In this document: positions 42,604-51,305 of the stretch, piece after piece
Numbering within the stretch: the stretch's first letter is position 1
How the letters are laid out: each line of letters begins with the position of its first letter
NCBI RefSeq assembly: GCF_004022705.2
Contig: NZ_RZOY02000011.1
Coordinates: 1 to 64,000 of the forward strand
Length of the DNA stretch: 64,000 nucleotides
Origin: Mesorhizobium sp. M2D.F.Ca.ET.226.01.1.1
GTDB taxonomy: Bacteria > Pseudomonadota > Alphaproteobacteria > Rhizobiales > Rhizobiaceae
Direction of reading: 5' to 3'
The notes under the pieces: generated by a model
What the model was told of the DNA's origin: nothing
The model's database searches: none
The model's input: the letters and a program-made list of their open reading frames with translations, nothing else
Program-made: the position numbers and the translations under genes

Positions 42604-44154
42604 ATGACGACGACGACTATGATGGCATCGGCGACGAGGACATCGTTCACGCCAAGCTACTGCCGCCGCGTTGGCGCCGCCGTGCTGCTGGTGGCGCTGG
42701 CCGACTTTCTTTTCTACGGCCAGCCGGTCGGCATCACCGTCTTCATCTTCGCCATCGTGCTTGCGGCGGCCGTCGTCGCCATGCATCCGGCCGCGCTGAA
42801 TGATGCCAGGGTCTGGCTCAAGCCGGCGGCGCTGTTTGCGGCACTTTTGCCGCTTGTCGAAAATGTCAGCCCGCTTTCGGTGCTGGTCGCGATTGCAGCA
42901 CTTGCGATCTTTGCGCTGTCGCTGGCCGGCCGACTGCGGACGAGGCCTGCACGCATCGCGCGCCAGCTCGGTCTGTTCCTGCTGGCCGCCCCTTTCCGCT
43001 TCGCCCGCGACTTCTTCCGCTGGCGCAAGGTGGCGCGCCAGCTCGGGCAGCGGCGCATCCGGCTGGCGGCCATCGCCGTCTGGGTCATGCCGCTGACGCT
43101 CGGCGGCGTCTTTCTCGCCCTGTTCGGCGCCGCCAATCCGATCATCGAGCATTGGCTGTCGCTGATCGATCTCTACGCGCTCCTCGACAAGATCGAGGTG
43201 GTGCGGCTGATCTTCTGGCTGGTCATGCTGGCCGCCGTCTGGGCCTTCCTGCGGCCGCGCCTGCCGCGCTTCTTCTCCCGCATCAGGCGCGCGCTCCCCG
43301 CCGCACCCGTGGCCCGGCCGGCCAGGACATCCGCCGAGGACGTCCTCTTCGGCAAGGCGGCCATCCTGCGCGCGCTGATCGTCTTCAACGCGCTGTTCGC
43401 GGTGCAGAGCGTGCTCGACGCCACCTATCTGTGGGGCGGTGTCGCGCTGCCCGACGGGCTGACCTATGCGGCTTATGCGCATCGCGGCGCCTATCCGCTG
43501 GTCGCCACCGCGCTGCTTGCCGCCGGTTTCGTGCTGGTGGCGCTGCGCTCGGGCAGCGAGACGTCACGGGATCCGCTGATCCGCCGGCTGGTCTATCTCT
43601 GGGTGGCGCAGAACATCGTGCTGGTCATCTCCTCGATATTGCGGCTGGACCTTTATGTGGGGATGTATGCGCTGACCTATCTGCGCGTGGCCGCCTTCAT
43701 CTGGATGGGGCTGGTGGCGGCGGGGCTGGCGCTCATCATCGCCCGCATCGCGCTCCAAAAAACCGGCGAATGGCTGCTCTCCGCCAATCTTCTGACGCTT
43801 TCGGCGACGCTTTATGCCTGCTGCTTCGTCAACTTCGCAGCAACGATCGCCAACTATAATGTCGACCATTCCTACGAGATGAACGGTCCCGGAACCGGCC
43901 TCGACATTTACTACACAAGGTCGCTCGGCCCTGCCGCCTTGCCGGCTCTCGACCGCTTTTTCGATCATCAGAAGAAGGTCTTTCTCACCGACAAACGCGA
44001 CCCGGCCGACGCTTTCATCGAGACCCGGTATCGCGACGCGCGGAAAAACTGGCGCACCTGGAGCTTTCGTGACTGGCGGCTTTTGCGCACCCTCGACAAA
44101 AGAGGCCCGCTTGTGGTTCCTCCAGGATATCAACCCGCTATGCCGGACCTCTGA
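42604..44154 (+). CDS. DUF4173 membrane protein
   Basis: A 516-residue protein with about ten membrane segments. The segment VLLVALADFLFYGQPVGITVFIFA opens it, GVALPDGLTYAAYAHRGAYPL is the DUF4173 core, and a soluble tail follows with LDRFFDHQKKVFLTDKRDPADAF. Function is unknown. AGGAAGG precedes the ATG at 42604. The response regulator gene starts three bases after its stop, so it belongs to the signalling operon. Confidence 0.85.
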   Translation: MTTTTMMASATRTSFTPSYCRRVGAAVLLVALADFLFYGQPVGITVFIFAIVLAAAVVAMHPAALNDARVWLKPAALFAALLPLVENVSPLSVLVAIAALAIFALSLAGRLRTRPARIARQLGLFLLAAPFRFARDFFRWRKVARQLGQRRIRLAAIAVWVMPLTLGGVFLALFGAANPIIEHWLSLIDLYALLDKIEVVRLIFWLVMLAAVWAFLRPRLPRFFSRIRRALPAAPVARPARTSAEDVLFGKAAILRALIVFNALFAVQSVLDATYLWGGVALPDGLTYAAYAHRGAYPLVATALLAAGFVLVALRSGSETSRDPLIRRLVYLWVAQNIVLVISSILRLDLYVGMYALTYLRVAAFIWMGLVAAGLALIIARIALQKTGEWLLSANLLTLSATLYACCFVNFAATIANYNVDHSYEMNGPGTGLDIYYTRSLGPAALPALDRFFDHQKKVFLTDKRDPADAFIETRYRDARKNWRTWSFRDWRLLRTLDKRGPLVVPPGYQPAMPDL

Positions 44155-44157
44155 TCG

Positions 44158-44856
44158 ATGCCGCACAATATCCTCGTCGCCGACGACGACCCGCATATCC
44201 GCGAGATCATCTGCTTCGCGCTGGAAAAGGCCGGCATGAAGACCAATGCCGTGGCCGACGGCGCAGCCGCGCTTCAGGCGGTCGAGCGCCGCGCGCCTGA
44301 CCTCATCGTGCTCGACATCGGCATGCCGGAGATGGACGGGCTGGAGGTCTGCCGGCGGCTCAGGCAAAAATCCGACGTGCCGGTGCTGTTTTTGTCCGCG
44401 CGCGATGAGGAAATCGATCGCATCCTCGGGCTGGAGATGGGCGGCGACGACTATGTGACCAAGCCGTTCAGCCCGCGCGAGCTGGTCGCCCGCGTCAACG
44501 TCATCCTGCGGCGCGCACGTCCGGCCATTGTCGAGGAAGAGGCGGACGACCGGGAGTTCGCGCATGGCAAGCTCATGCTCGTCCCGGCAAGCCATGCGGC
44601 GAGTTTCGACGGCAAGCCGCTTACCCTGACGGCGATCGAGTTTGCGATCCTCAAAGGCTTTCTTGCCCGCCCGCTTCATGTGCTCGGTCGCGACGCGGTG
44701 ATGGCCAATGCCTACGCCTCCAACATCCATGTCTCGGAACGCACGGTCGACAGCCACATCCGCAACGTGCGCGCCAAGCTGGCGGCAGTCGGCTGCGCGG
44801 ATGCGATCGCGACGGTGCATGGCGTCGGCTTCCGGCTCGGCCGATGCGGTGGTTGA
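44158..44856 (+). CDS. OmpR-family response regulator (CreB-like)
   Basis: A 232-residue regulator. The receiver has D53 (LIVLDIGMPEMDG), S80 and K102 (YVTKPFSPRE). The winged-helix domain shows LTLTAIEFAILKGFLARP and SERTVDSHIRNVRAKL. It is cotranscribed with the DUF4173 gene before and the kinase gene after (13-base overlap), and is best compared with CreB. Confidence 0.92.
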   Translation: MPHNILVADDDPHIREIICFALEKAGMKTNAVADGAAALQAVERRAPDLIVLDIGMPEMDGLEVCRRLRQKSDVPVLFLSARDEEIDRILGLEMGGDDYVTKPFSPRELVARVNVILRRARPAIVEEEADDREFAHGKLMLVPASHAASFDGKPLTLTAIEFAILKGFLARPLHVLGRDAVMANAYASNIHVSERTVDSHIRNVRAKLAAVGCADAIATVHGVGFRLGRCGG

Positions 44857-46415
44857 GCAAGGAAAGGTGGCGCCCGCGGCTCGCCACCGTCGTCATTGCC
44901 ATTTTGATCGTGGTCATGGCGCTGCCGCTGGTCGGGCTGTTCTTTTTCCGGCTCTATGAGAACCAGCTGATCCGCCAGACCGAGGGCGAGCTGATCGCGC
45001 AGGGCGCGGTGGTCGCGGCCCTCTACGCCCAGGAGGTGCGCGCGGCCGGCATTTCCCAGGAAAGGCTGGGTTCGCCGATCTCGGCCGATCCGGCGCGGGA
45101 TAACAACTATCCCTATGATCCGATCGAGCCGCGACTCGACCTTGCCTCCGACGATGTCATGCCGATGCGCCCCGCGGCGCTTCCCGCCACCCCCGACCCG
45201 GCCTTCGCGGCCATCGGCGCCCGGCTCGACGGCATTCTCGACGAAACGCAGAAAACGACGCTTGCCGGTTTCCGCCTGCTCGACCCGCATGGCGTGGTGA
45301 TTGCCGGCGGCGACGAGATCGGCCGGTCGCTTGGCGATGTCGAGGAGGTGCGGACCGCGCTTTCAGGCCTCTATGCCAGCGAATTGCGCTTGCGGATCCC
45401 CGACCAGCCGGCGCCGCCGCTCTATTCGGTCAGTCGCGGCACCAGGGTGCGCGTCTTCGTCGCCATGCCGGTCGAGCTCGATGGCCGGGTCGCGGGCGTC
45501 GTCTACCTGTCGCGGACGCCGAACAACATCGTCAAGCATCTCTATGGCGAGCGCGGCAAGGTGACGTTGGCGGCGATCGCCATTCTCGGCGGCACGCTGC
45601 TGATCGCGCTGGTGTTCATCCGCACCGTCAGCCGACCGATCTATGCGCTGATCGAGCGGACCAAGCGCATCGCCGCCGGCGACCGCGACGCGATCAGGCC
45701 GCTCGACCATCACGGCACGCGCGAGATGGCGGCGCTGTCGACGGCCTTCCTCGACATGGCGACCAAGCTGCAGGCGCGCTCCGACTCTATCCAGACCTTC
45801 GCCACTCATGTCTCGCATGAGTTGAAATCGCCGCTGACGGCAATCCAGGGCGCGGCCGAGCTGCTGCGCGATTCCGGCGGGGCGATGGACGAGGCCGAGC
45901 GCAAGCGCTTCTCCAACAACATCGTCACCGATGCCGGGCGGCTCAATCTCTTGGTGCGCCGGCTGCTCGATCTGGCGCGCGCCGAAAACCTGGCGCCGAG
46001 CGGCGAAAGCACCACACTCGGCGCCGCACTAGCGCTGCTGCCGATCGACACCAGGCTGGAGACGCGTGTCGAATCCGGCGGCGATTTCGGCCTTAGCATT
46101 TCGGGCGAGAACCTGGCGATCGTGCTCGCCAACCTCATCGACAATTCGGCCAGACACGGCGCCCGTCAGGTGGCGATCCATGCCTCTACCGCGGGCGAGC
46201 GCGTGCTGGTTCAGGTCGACGACGATGGCGACGGCATCTCGGCCGCCAACCGCGGCAAAATCTTCGAGCCGTTTTTCACCACGCGACGCGAGAGCGGCGG
46301 CACCGGCATGGGGCTCGGCATCGTGCTGGCCCTCCTGAAAGCGCATGATGGCACGATCAGGCTGGTTGACTCCGAGCGCGGCACGCGCTTCGAGATCGAC
46401 TTGCCGGCTGCGTGA
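44844..46415 (+). CDS. Sensor histidine kinase (CreC-like)
   Basis: A 523-residue membrane kinase. Membrane segments lie near 15-36 and 241-260, giving a large periplasmic domain of about 200 residues, and a HAMP linker follows. Phospho-acceptor H325 lies in HVSHELKSPLTAIQGAAELL; the N box reads NLIDNSARHG; the G boxes are DDGDGI and GTGMGLGIV. A periplasmic part this large suggests ligand or cell-wall sensing. Confidence 0.93.
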   Translation: MRWLSKERWRPRLATVVIAILIVVMALPLVGLFFFRLYENQLIRQTEGELIAQGAVVAALYAQEVRAAGISQERLGSPISADPARDNNYPYDPIEPRLDLASDDVMPMRPAALPATPDPAFAAIGARLDGILDETQKTTLAGFRLLDPHGVVIAGGDEIGRSLGDVEEVRTALSGLYASELRLRIPDQPAPPLYSVSRGTRVRVFVAMPVELDGRVAGVVYLSRTPNNIVKHLYGERGKVTLAAIAILGGTLLIALVFIRTVSRPIYALIERTKRIAAGDRDAIRPLDHHGTREMAALSTAFLDMATKLQARSDSIQTFATHVSHELKSPLTAIQGAAELLRDSGGAMDEAERKRFSNNIVTDAGRLNLLVRRLLDLARAENLAPSGESTTLGAALALLPIDTRLETRVESGGDFGLSISGENLAIVLANLIDNSARHGARQVAIHASTAGERVLVQVDDDGDGISAANRGKIFEPFFTTRRESGGTGMGLGIVLALLKAHDGTIRLVDSERGTRFEIDLPAA

Positions 46416-46437
46416 CAAACGGAGGCGGCTTTCTACG

Positions 46438-46479
46438 CAATTCCGGACGGAAAACCGGTTCCCACTTTTCCTGGAATTG
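46438..46479. repeat. Mosaic rhizobial intergenic repeat (short form)
   Basis: CAATTCCGGACGGAAAACCG at 46438 and GGAATTG at 46473-46479 are its ends; CAATTCC and GGAATTG are inverted. It is 42 bases, the second half of the long form at 33034-33142. It lies between the kinase and oxidoreductase genes. Confidence 0.75.
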
Positions 46480-46497
46480 CTCTGGATCGGAGAAAAA

Positions 46498-47664
46498 ATG
46501 CGCTACGACATCGTCATCATCGGCGGGGCCATCGTTGGATCCTCGGTTGCTTATTATTTGCGGGAGGAAGGCTTTACCGGCTCGATCGCGCTGATCGAGC
46601 GCGATCCGCAATTCTCGCATGCGGCGACGACGCTGTCCTGCGCCTCGATCCGCCAGCAATTCTCGATCCCCGAAAACATCCGGCTGTCGCAGTTCACGCT
46701 AAAACTGTTCCGGCGGCTGAAGGAGACTTTCGGCGCCGACGCCGATATCGGCTTCCGCGAGAGCGGCTATCTGATCCTCGCCGGCGAGGCCGGGCTGCCG
46801 ATCCTGAAGGCCAATCACGCTGCGCAGGTCGCGGAGGGCGCCGATATCCTGCTGGAGGACGCCGGGCAGCTGGCGCGCCGCTTCCCGTGGCTGTCGGTCG
46901 AAGAGATCGCCGCCGGCGCCTATGGCCGCAGCGGCGAGGGCTGGTTCGACGCGCATGCGATGCTGATGCTGTTCCGCAAGGCGCTGCGCGACAAGAAGAT
47001 CGATTTCATCACGGCTTCCGCCACCGGCATTCTACGCGACGGCAACCGCGTCACCGGCGTCTCGCTCGACAATGGCGAGACGCTTCAAGCCGGCATCGTC
47101 GTCAACGCCGCCGGGCCGAATGCCGGCAAGGTCGCGGCTTTTGCCGGGCTGGCGCTGCCGGTCGAGCCGCGCAAGCGCAACGTCTTCGTCTTCGAGGCGC
47201 GCGAGAAATATGCCGACATGCCGTTGCTGGTCGATCCCTCCGGCATCTATGTGCGGCCGGAGGGCTCGGTCTATCTCACCGGCGGCGCCGAGCCGGAGGA
47301 AGGCGATCACGCGCCCGACCCGAAGGATTTTGATGTCAACTGGCCGCTGTTCGAAGAGGTGATCTGGCCCATTCTCGCCACCCGCATCCCCGCCTTCGAG
47401 GCGATCAAGCCGACGCGCGCCTGGGTCGGGCATTACGACTACAACACGCTCGACCAGAACGCGGTGATCGGGCCGCATCCGGAGGTGGAAAACTTCGTGT
47501 TCGCCAACGGCTTTTCCGGTCACGGCCTGCAGCAGGCGCCGGCGGTCGGCAAGTCGATCGCCGAGCTCGTCATGCATGGCGGGTATCGGACCATCGACTG
47601 CACGGCGTTCGGCTATGAGCGGGTGGCCGAGGGACGGGCGTTCCGGGAGTTGAACGTGATTTGA
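46498..47664 (+). CDS. FAD-dependent oxidoreductase (DAO family)
   Basis: A 388-residue D-amino-acid-oxidase-fold enzyme. DIVIIGGAIVGSSVAYYLRE is the FAD-binding GxGxxG (here G-G-A-I-V-G), VVNAAGPNAGK the second nucleotide contact, and FANGFSGHGLQQAPAVGKSIAELV the C-terminal FAD loop. The family oxidises amines, often glycine- or sarcosine-like. The substrate is unknown. The gene follows the kinase after the short repeat. Confidence 0.9.
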   Translation: MRYDIVIIGGAIVGSSVAYYLREEGFTGSIALIERDPQFSHAATTLSCASIRQQFSIPENIRLSQFTLKLFRRLKETFGADADIGFRESGYLILAGEAGLPILKANHAAQVAEGADILLEDAGQLARRFPWLSVEEIAAGAYGRSGEGWFDAHAMLMLFRKALRDKKIDFITASATGILRDGNRVTGVSLDNGETLQAGIVVNAAGPNAGKVAAFAGLALPVEPRKRNVFVFEAREKYADMPLLVDPSGIYVRPEGSVYLTGGAEPEEGDHAPDPKDFDVNWPLFEEVIWPILATRIPAFEAIKPTRAWVGHYDYNTLDQNAVIGPHPEVENFVFANGFSGHGLQQAPAVGKSIAELVMHGGYRTIDCTAFGYERVAEGRAFRELNVI

Positions 47665-47764
47665 TTGGAAAGCCGGTCGGCGAACCCGGTCCGGTCGACA
47701 AAGCCGTTGCTTCTCGAGTGCCGTGTCATATTAGTCGGAGCTTTATCGGAGCTCGGGGAAACAA

Positions 47765-48673
47765 TTGCTTAAGAAGGCTGTCGAAGATTTTCGGCGCACA
47801 AGGGGAGTCCAGTTTCTCTTGGGCTTCCGCCACGAGATCCTATACCGCCAGTTTCTGGGAAGCGCCGCGTCGAAAGGCCATGCGTTCGCCGAGAGTCTGA
47901 GCGGGAAGCCCGAGCGGAACTACTGCTTCACCATCGCGTTCAATACCCCTTGGATCGTCGACGTGCTCACCAAGGCCTGGCAGATGTTCCCAACCGGGAC
48001 CCGGCTTGTGGTGATCGACAATTCACCGAAGCAGGATGCGCGAGCTTCGATCGAGGCAATCTGCGCGCGGCGCGGGGTCGCATATTTCCGGCTGCCCAGG
48101 AATTTAGAGACGAATCCCTCCAGATCGCACGGCATCTCCCAGACCTGGGTCTTCCATAACATCGTCAAGCACCTCAAGCCTGACATGTTCGGGTTCATCG
48201 ATCACGATTGCTTCCCGATCGGACCGATCGATATCGCGAAACGCGTCGGACGCAAGATCGGCTACGGGGCGCCGCTGCATGCCAGGTCGAGCTACCTGTA
48301 CGAGGCAGTCGAAGATGAACCCGGCTGGTATTACTGGGCTGGCCTCTGCTTCTATAATTTCGCCGCTGTCGAGCATGCGAAGCTGGATTTCAGAAATCGG
48401 CTCGACATCGGGATGGATACCGGCGGCGGCAACTGGCCGGTGCTGTATTCGAAGCATGCCATCGGGGAATTCGAGATGGCCAAATCAAGTCGTGTCGCGG
48501 TGAGCGTCGGGGGGACAGTCGCCGACTACCAGTTATATGACGAGGTCCTTTTCCATGTCGGCGGCGCGTCCTACCGCTCGGGCGTAGAAAGCCGGGACTA
48601 TCGACGCCTGCTGTCGGACCACATCTGGAAGACCTATCTCGGTGGGACCCAGGATCGGCTGGTTTCCATCTGA
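47765..48673 (+). CDS. Orphan glycosyltransferase-like protein
   Basis: A 302-residue protein I do not recognise by name. Residues 50-160 look like a GT-A fold: YCFTIAFNTPWIVDVL, VVIDNSP, a long helix, then MFGFIDHDCFPIG with a D-H-D that resembles the metal-binding D-x-D. A histidine- and tryptophan-rich second half follows, with WYYWAGLCFYNF. Start is TTG at 47765. Its codon use is less GC-biased than its neighbours, which suggests transfer. Glycosyl transfer to a surface polymer is the most likely role. Confidence 0.6.
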   Translation: MLKKAVEDFRRTRGVQFLLGFRHEILYRQFLGSAASKGHAFAESLSGKPERNYCFTIAFNTPWIVDVLTKAWQMFPTGTRLVVIDNSPKQDARASIEAICARRGVAYFRLPRNLETNPSRSHGISQTWVFHNIVKHLKPDMFGFIDHDCFPIGPIDIAKRVGRKIGYGAPLHARSSYLYEAVEDEPGWYYWAGLCFYNFAAVEHAKLDFRNRLDIGMDTGGGNWPVLYSKHAIGEFEMAKSSRVAVSVGGTVADYQLYDEVLFHVGGASYRSGVESRDYRRLLSDHIWKTYLGGTQDRLVSI

Positions 48674-48698
48674 ATCGAGCGCCGCGCCTCTTCAGGCC

Positions 48699-48735
48699 TC
48701 CTTGTTTCACCGAAGCGCCGCACCGCTTCGCATTT
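48699..48735. repeat. Mosaic rhizobial intergenic repeat (first-half form)
   Basis: CTTGTTTCACCGAAGCGCCG then CACCGCTTCG matches the beginning of the long form at 33034. It overlaps the last codons of the leftward SRPBCC gene at 48707, so the repeat supplies part of that protein's C-terminus. Confidence 0.55.
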
Positions 48736-49216
48736 TTTCTGGATTCGCTTCCAAATACCGCTGCAGCCAGCCGAGAACACGCGTCCAGCCCTCGGCATGC
48801 TCTGCCGCCGCGTCCGGGAAGCCGGCAAACCCGCCATGGCAGACGGTGAGCCGTGTGCCGCCGGCGATCGTTTCAAGCAAATAAGCCACGATCGTTTCCT
48901 GACGGCCCAGCGTCGGGTGGTCCCAGTCGTAGCGTCTCGTCTGCACGATCCGGCGCGGCGTCTCGACCTCGAGGAATTTCCCACTGGCGGGTAGATGCCG
49001 GCCATCGGAGGTCTCCACGAGGACAGTCCAGCGGCCGCCAACACGAAGATCGGAGGACCAGCCGGTCATGCGGTAGGTGTCGGCGGATCCCCACCAGCGC
49101 TCGACGTCCTTGGTGACGAGCGCCGCGATGACCTCGTCCGGCGAGGCGGGAAGCTCGGCAGAGGCCATGACCGTGTCGGCATTCGCCATGGCTTGCGGTA
49201 AGGACAAGTGAAGCAT
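48707..49216 (-). CDS. SRPBCC (AHSA1-type) domain protein
   Basis: A 169-residue START-like protein: SAELPASPDEVIAALVTKDVERWWG, then GGRWTVLVETSDGRHLPASG and LLETIAGGTRLTVCHGGF. The AHSA1 domain binds hydrophobic ligands. Start ATG 49216 has AGGGTAGG upstream; 49189 is an alternative. It is the third gene of an ArsR-SRPBCC-SRPBCC operon. Its C-terminus runs into the repeat at 48699. Confidence 0.85.
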   Translation of the reverse strand: MLHLSLPQAMANADTVMASAELPASPDEVIAALVTKDVERWWGSADTYRMTGWSSDLRVGGRWTVLVETSDGRHLPASGKFLEVETPRRIVQTRRYDWDHPTLGRQETIVAYLLETIAGGTRLTVCHGGFAGFPDAAAEHAEGWTRVLGWLQRYLEANPEKMRSGAALR

Positions 49217-49260
49217 CAAACCTACCCTTGCGGTAATTGTCTCGTATCCGAAACGAACCC

Positions 49261-49710
49261 TCACCCCTTCGTTGGCGGGCGCTCGAAGCCTTTGCCGGTT
49301 TCGAGCAGGCTCTTCAGGCTCGCCAGCACCAGCGGCCAGCCCTTGGCGACGTTCGGGATCAGCCTGTGCGGGCCGTCGGCCTCGTGGACAACGGCGAGCT
49401 TCATCAGTTCGCCGTCCGGCTCGATGGTGAAGGTGCAGCGCGTGTAGCCGTCCTCCTTCACCTCGGGCAGCCATTCGTTGCGCCATTTGATCACCAGACG
49501 TTTGGGCGGATCGATCTCCAGGATCTCGCCGGAGTCGGCGACGCGGCCGTCAGGGAAGATCAGCTTCCAGCTGGAGCCGACCTTCCAGTCGCTCTCCTGA
49601 TGGGAGCAGAGGAAGAACTGCCGGTTGAATTCCGGATCGGTCAGCGCCTGCCAAAGCCTTTCGGGCGTTGTGCGGATATAGGTGACATAGACGAAGCTGT
49701 TCTCGCTCAC
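49261..49710 (-). CDS. SRPBCC (AHSA1-type) domain protein
   Basis: A 149-residue START-like protein: VYVTYIRTTPERLWQALTDPEFNRQFFL, then GSSWKLIFPDGRVADSGEIL and GWPLVLASLKSLLE. The GTG start at 49710 overlaps the ArsR stop (GTGA), so it is translationally coupled to the regulator. Proteins of this type with an ArsR partner are common; the ligand is unknown. Confidence 0.92.
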   Translation of the reverse strand: MSENSFVYVTYIRTTPERLWQALTDPEFNRQFFLCSHQESDWKVGSSWKLIFPDGRVADSGEILEIDPPKRLVIKWRNEWLPEVKEDGYTRCTFTIEPDGELMKLAVVHEADGPHRLIPNVAKGWPLVLASLKSLLETGKGFERPPTKG

Positions 49711-50027
49711 GGCTCTTTCCTTTCAAGACGTTGCTTCAGGTCGCTCAATGCATCGAGCCGATGGCGCTCGAACTTGCCGATCCAGCGCTCGGCGATCTCG
49801 TTGATCGGAACCGGGTTGAGATAGTGCTCCTTCTCCCGGCCCCGGCGCATGGTGGTGACAAGGTTCGCCTCTTCGAGGATCCCTAGATGCTTGGTCACCG
49901 CCTGCCGCGTCATCTCCATGTGTTCGCAGAGCGCGTTCAGCGTCTGCCCGTTTCTTGCATAGAGACTGTCCAGCAATTGCCGGCGGGTCGGGTCGGCCAA
50001 AGCGCGAAACACGGTATCCATGCTCAT
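49707..50027 (-). CDS. ArsR-family regulator
   Basis: A 106-residue winged-helix repressor: FRALADPTRRQLLDSLYARNGQ, then MTRQAVTKHLGILEEANLVTT. No metal-binding cysteine set is visible, so it is of the non-metal kind that partners AHSA1 proteins. I start at ATG 50027; 50021 and TTG 50042 are in frame. An 18-bp palindrome at 50038-50055 just upstream is its likely operator. Confidence 0.92.
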   Translation of the reverse strand: MSMDTVFRALADPTRRQLLDSLYARNGQTLNALCEHMEMTRQAVTKHLGILEEANLVTTMRRGREKEHYLNPVPINEIAERWIGKFERHRLDALSDLKQRLERKEP

Positions 50028-50037
50028 GGCTTTAATA

Positions 50038-50055
50038 TGCAACCATTTGGTTGCA
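50038..50055. promoter_or_regulatory. Candidate ArsR operator
   Basis: TGCAACCA-TT-TGGTTGCA, a perfect palindrome with two central bases, 10 bases upstream of the regulator start. It overlaps the place where the ribosome-binding site and promoter must be, as expected for self-repression. Confidence 0.7.
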
Positions 50056-50124
50056 TGTCAAGCGTTGCGCAAAAAATCAAGCGATCACGTGCCTTGAGCC
50101 GACCGGGATTTCGGGAGCGAGGGA

Positions 50125-50550
50125 TCAGCGCTGGCGGCCTAACCAGAAGGCGTCCGTCATGCGGGTCATGCCGATGCGCTCGTAGAAACCGACGGCGTCC
50201 GGCATCGAGATCAGGCTGAGGGCGACCGAAGGGCCGAGCTGGCGCTGCGCCTCGTCCATCAGGCCCTTGCCGACGCCAAGCCCTTGCGCCGACTGTGACA
50301 CAGCAAGGTCCGAAATGTAGCAGACCCAGGAGAAGTCGGTCATGCCGCGCGCCACGCCGACTAACTGCCGGTCCTGCCGGTCGAGGCGCGCCGTCAGCAC
50401 CAGATTGGCGTTGTCGAGCATGGCTTGCAGCCGGGCCTCATCATCGACGGGCCGCACCTTGCCGAGGCCGGATTCCACCAGCACGCGGCGGAATTCAGCG
50501 ACGTCGAGCGTCGGCTCGCTGGCGTAGAGGACTTTCGAAGGCACGGTCAT
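50125..50550 (-). CDS. GNAT-family N-acetyltransferase
   Basis: A 141-residue acetyltransferase. VCYISDLAVSQSAQGLGVGKGLMDEA is the acetyl-CoA loop (Q-x-x-G-V/L-G) and DAVGFYERIGMTRMTDAFWL the C-terminal part. The substrate is unknown. The start at 50550 is chosen because the conserved fold begins there; the frame stays open further upstream. Confidence 0.88.
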   Translation of the reverse strand: MTVPSKVLYASEPTLDVAEFRRVLVESGLGKVRPVDDEARLQAMLDNANLVLTARLDRQDRQLVGVARGMTDFSWVCYISDLAVSQSAQGLGVGKGLMDEAQRQLGPSVALSLISMPDAVGFYERIGMTRMTDAFWLGRQR

Positions 50551-50699
50551 GCTGGCCAAACTGGCCCAGTCGGCGGCGTTTTGAAAGCGGCTCGGTGCCG
50601 AACTTGTGTTCGATGGCCCAATCTCCTGCCAACACCTGCCTTTCATTTGCCTGGCGCTTTGTGTAAACCGTGCCCCAGCTATCAAGACAGGCAAAGACC

Positions 50700-51305
50700 A
50701 TGGACAAATTCACCAAACTCACCGGCGTCGCCGCGCCCATGCCGATCGTCAACATCGACACCGACATGATCATCCCGAAGGATTATCTGAAGACGATCAA
50801 GCGCACCGGGCTTGGCAGCGGCCTGTTCGCCGAGATGCGCTACAACGAAGACGGTTCGGAGAATCCGGACTTCGTGCTCAACAAGCCGGCCTATCGCAAG
50901 GCGCAGATCCTGGTCGCCGGCGACAATTTCGGCTGCGGCTCGAGCCGCGAGCACGCGCCGTGGGCGCTGCTCGATTTCGGCATCCGCTGCGTCATCTCGA
51001 CCTCGTTCGCCGATATTTTCTACAACAACTGCTTCAAGAACGGCATCCTGCCGATCACCGTCAGCCCGGAAGACCTGGACAAGTTGATGGACGACGCCTC
51101 GCGCGGCTCGAACGCGACGATTTCGGTCGATCTCGAGGCGAAGGAAATCCGCGGGCCGGATGGCGGCGTGGTCAAGTTCGACCTCGACGACTTCAAGCGC
51201 CACTGCCTGCTGAATGGCCTCGACGATATCGGGCTCACCATGGAGAAGGCCGGCGCCATCGCGTCCTTCGAGAAGAAGAACGCCGAGCTGCGCCCCTGGG
51301 CCTGA
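50700..51305 (+). CDS. leuD: 3-isopropylmalate dehydratase small subunit
   Basis: A 201-residue subunit: PMPIVNIDTDMIIPKDYLK and AGDNFGCGSSREHAPWALLDFG are hallmarks. With LeuC it isomerises 2- to 3-isopropylmalate in leucine synthesis. LeuC is not in the window; leuB is 2.4 kb downstream. The TGA stop is the beginning of the hairpin element copy B. Confidence 0.97.
   Translation: MDKFTKLTGVAAPMPIVNIDTDMIIPKDYLKTIKRTGLGSGLFAEMRYNEDGSENPDFVLNKPAYRKAQILVAGDNFGCGSSREHAPWALLDFGIRCVISTSFADIFYNNCFKNGILPITVSPEDLDKLMDDASRGSNATISVDLEAKEIRGPDGGVVKFDLDDFKRHCLLNGLDDIGLTMEKAGAIASFEKKNAELRPWA

Noticed and set aside
42294..42803. + strand frame with Asp-rich run called as a gene
   Set aside because: Crosses a repeat and overlaps the DUF4173 gene in another frame; kept only as a finding.
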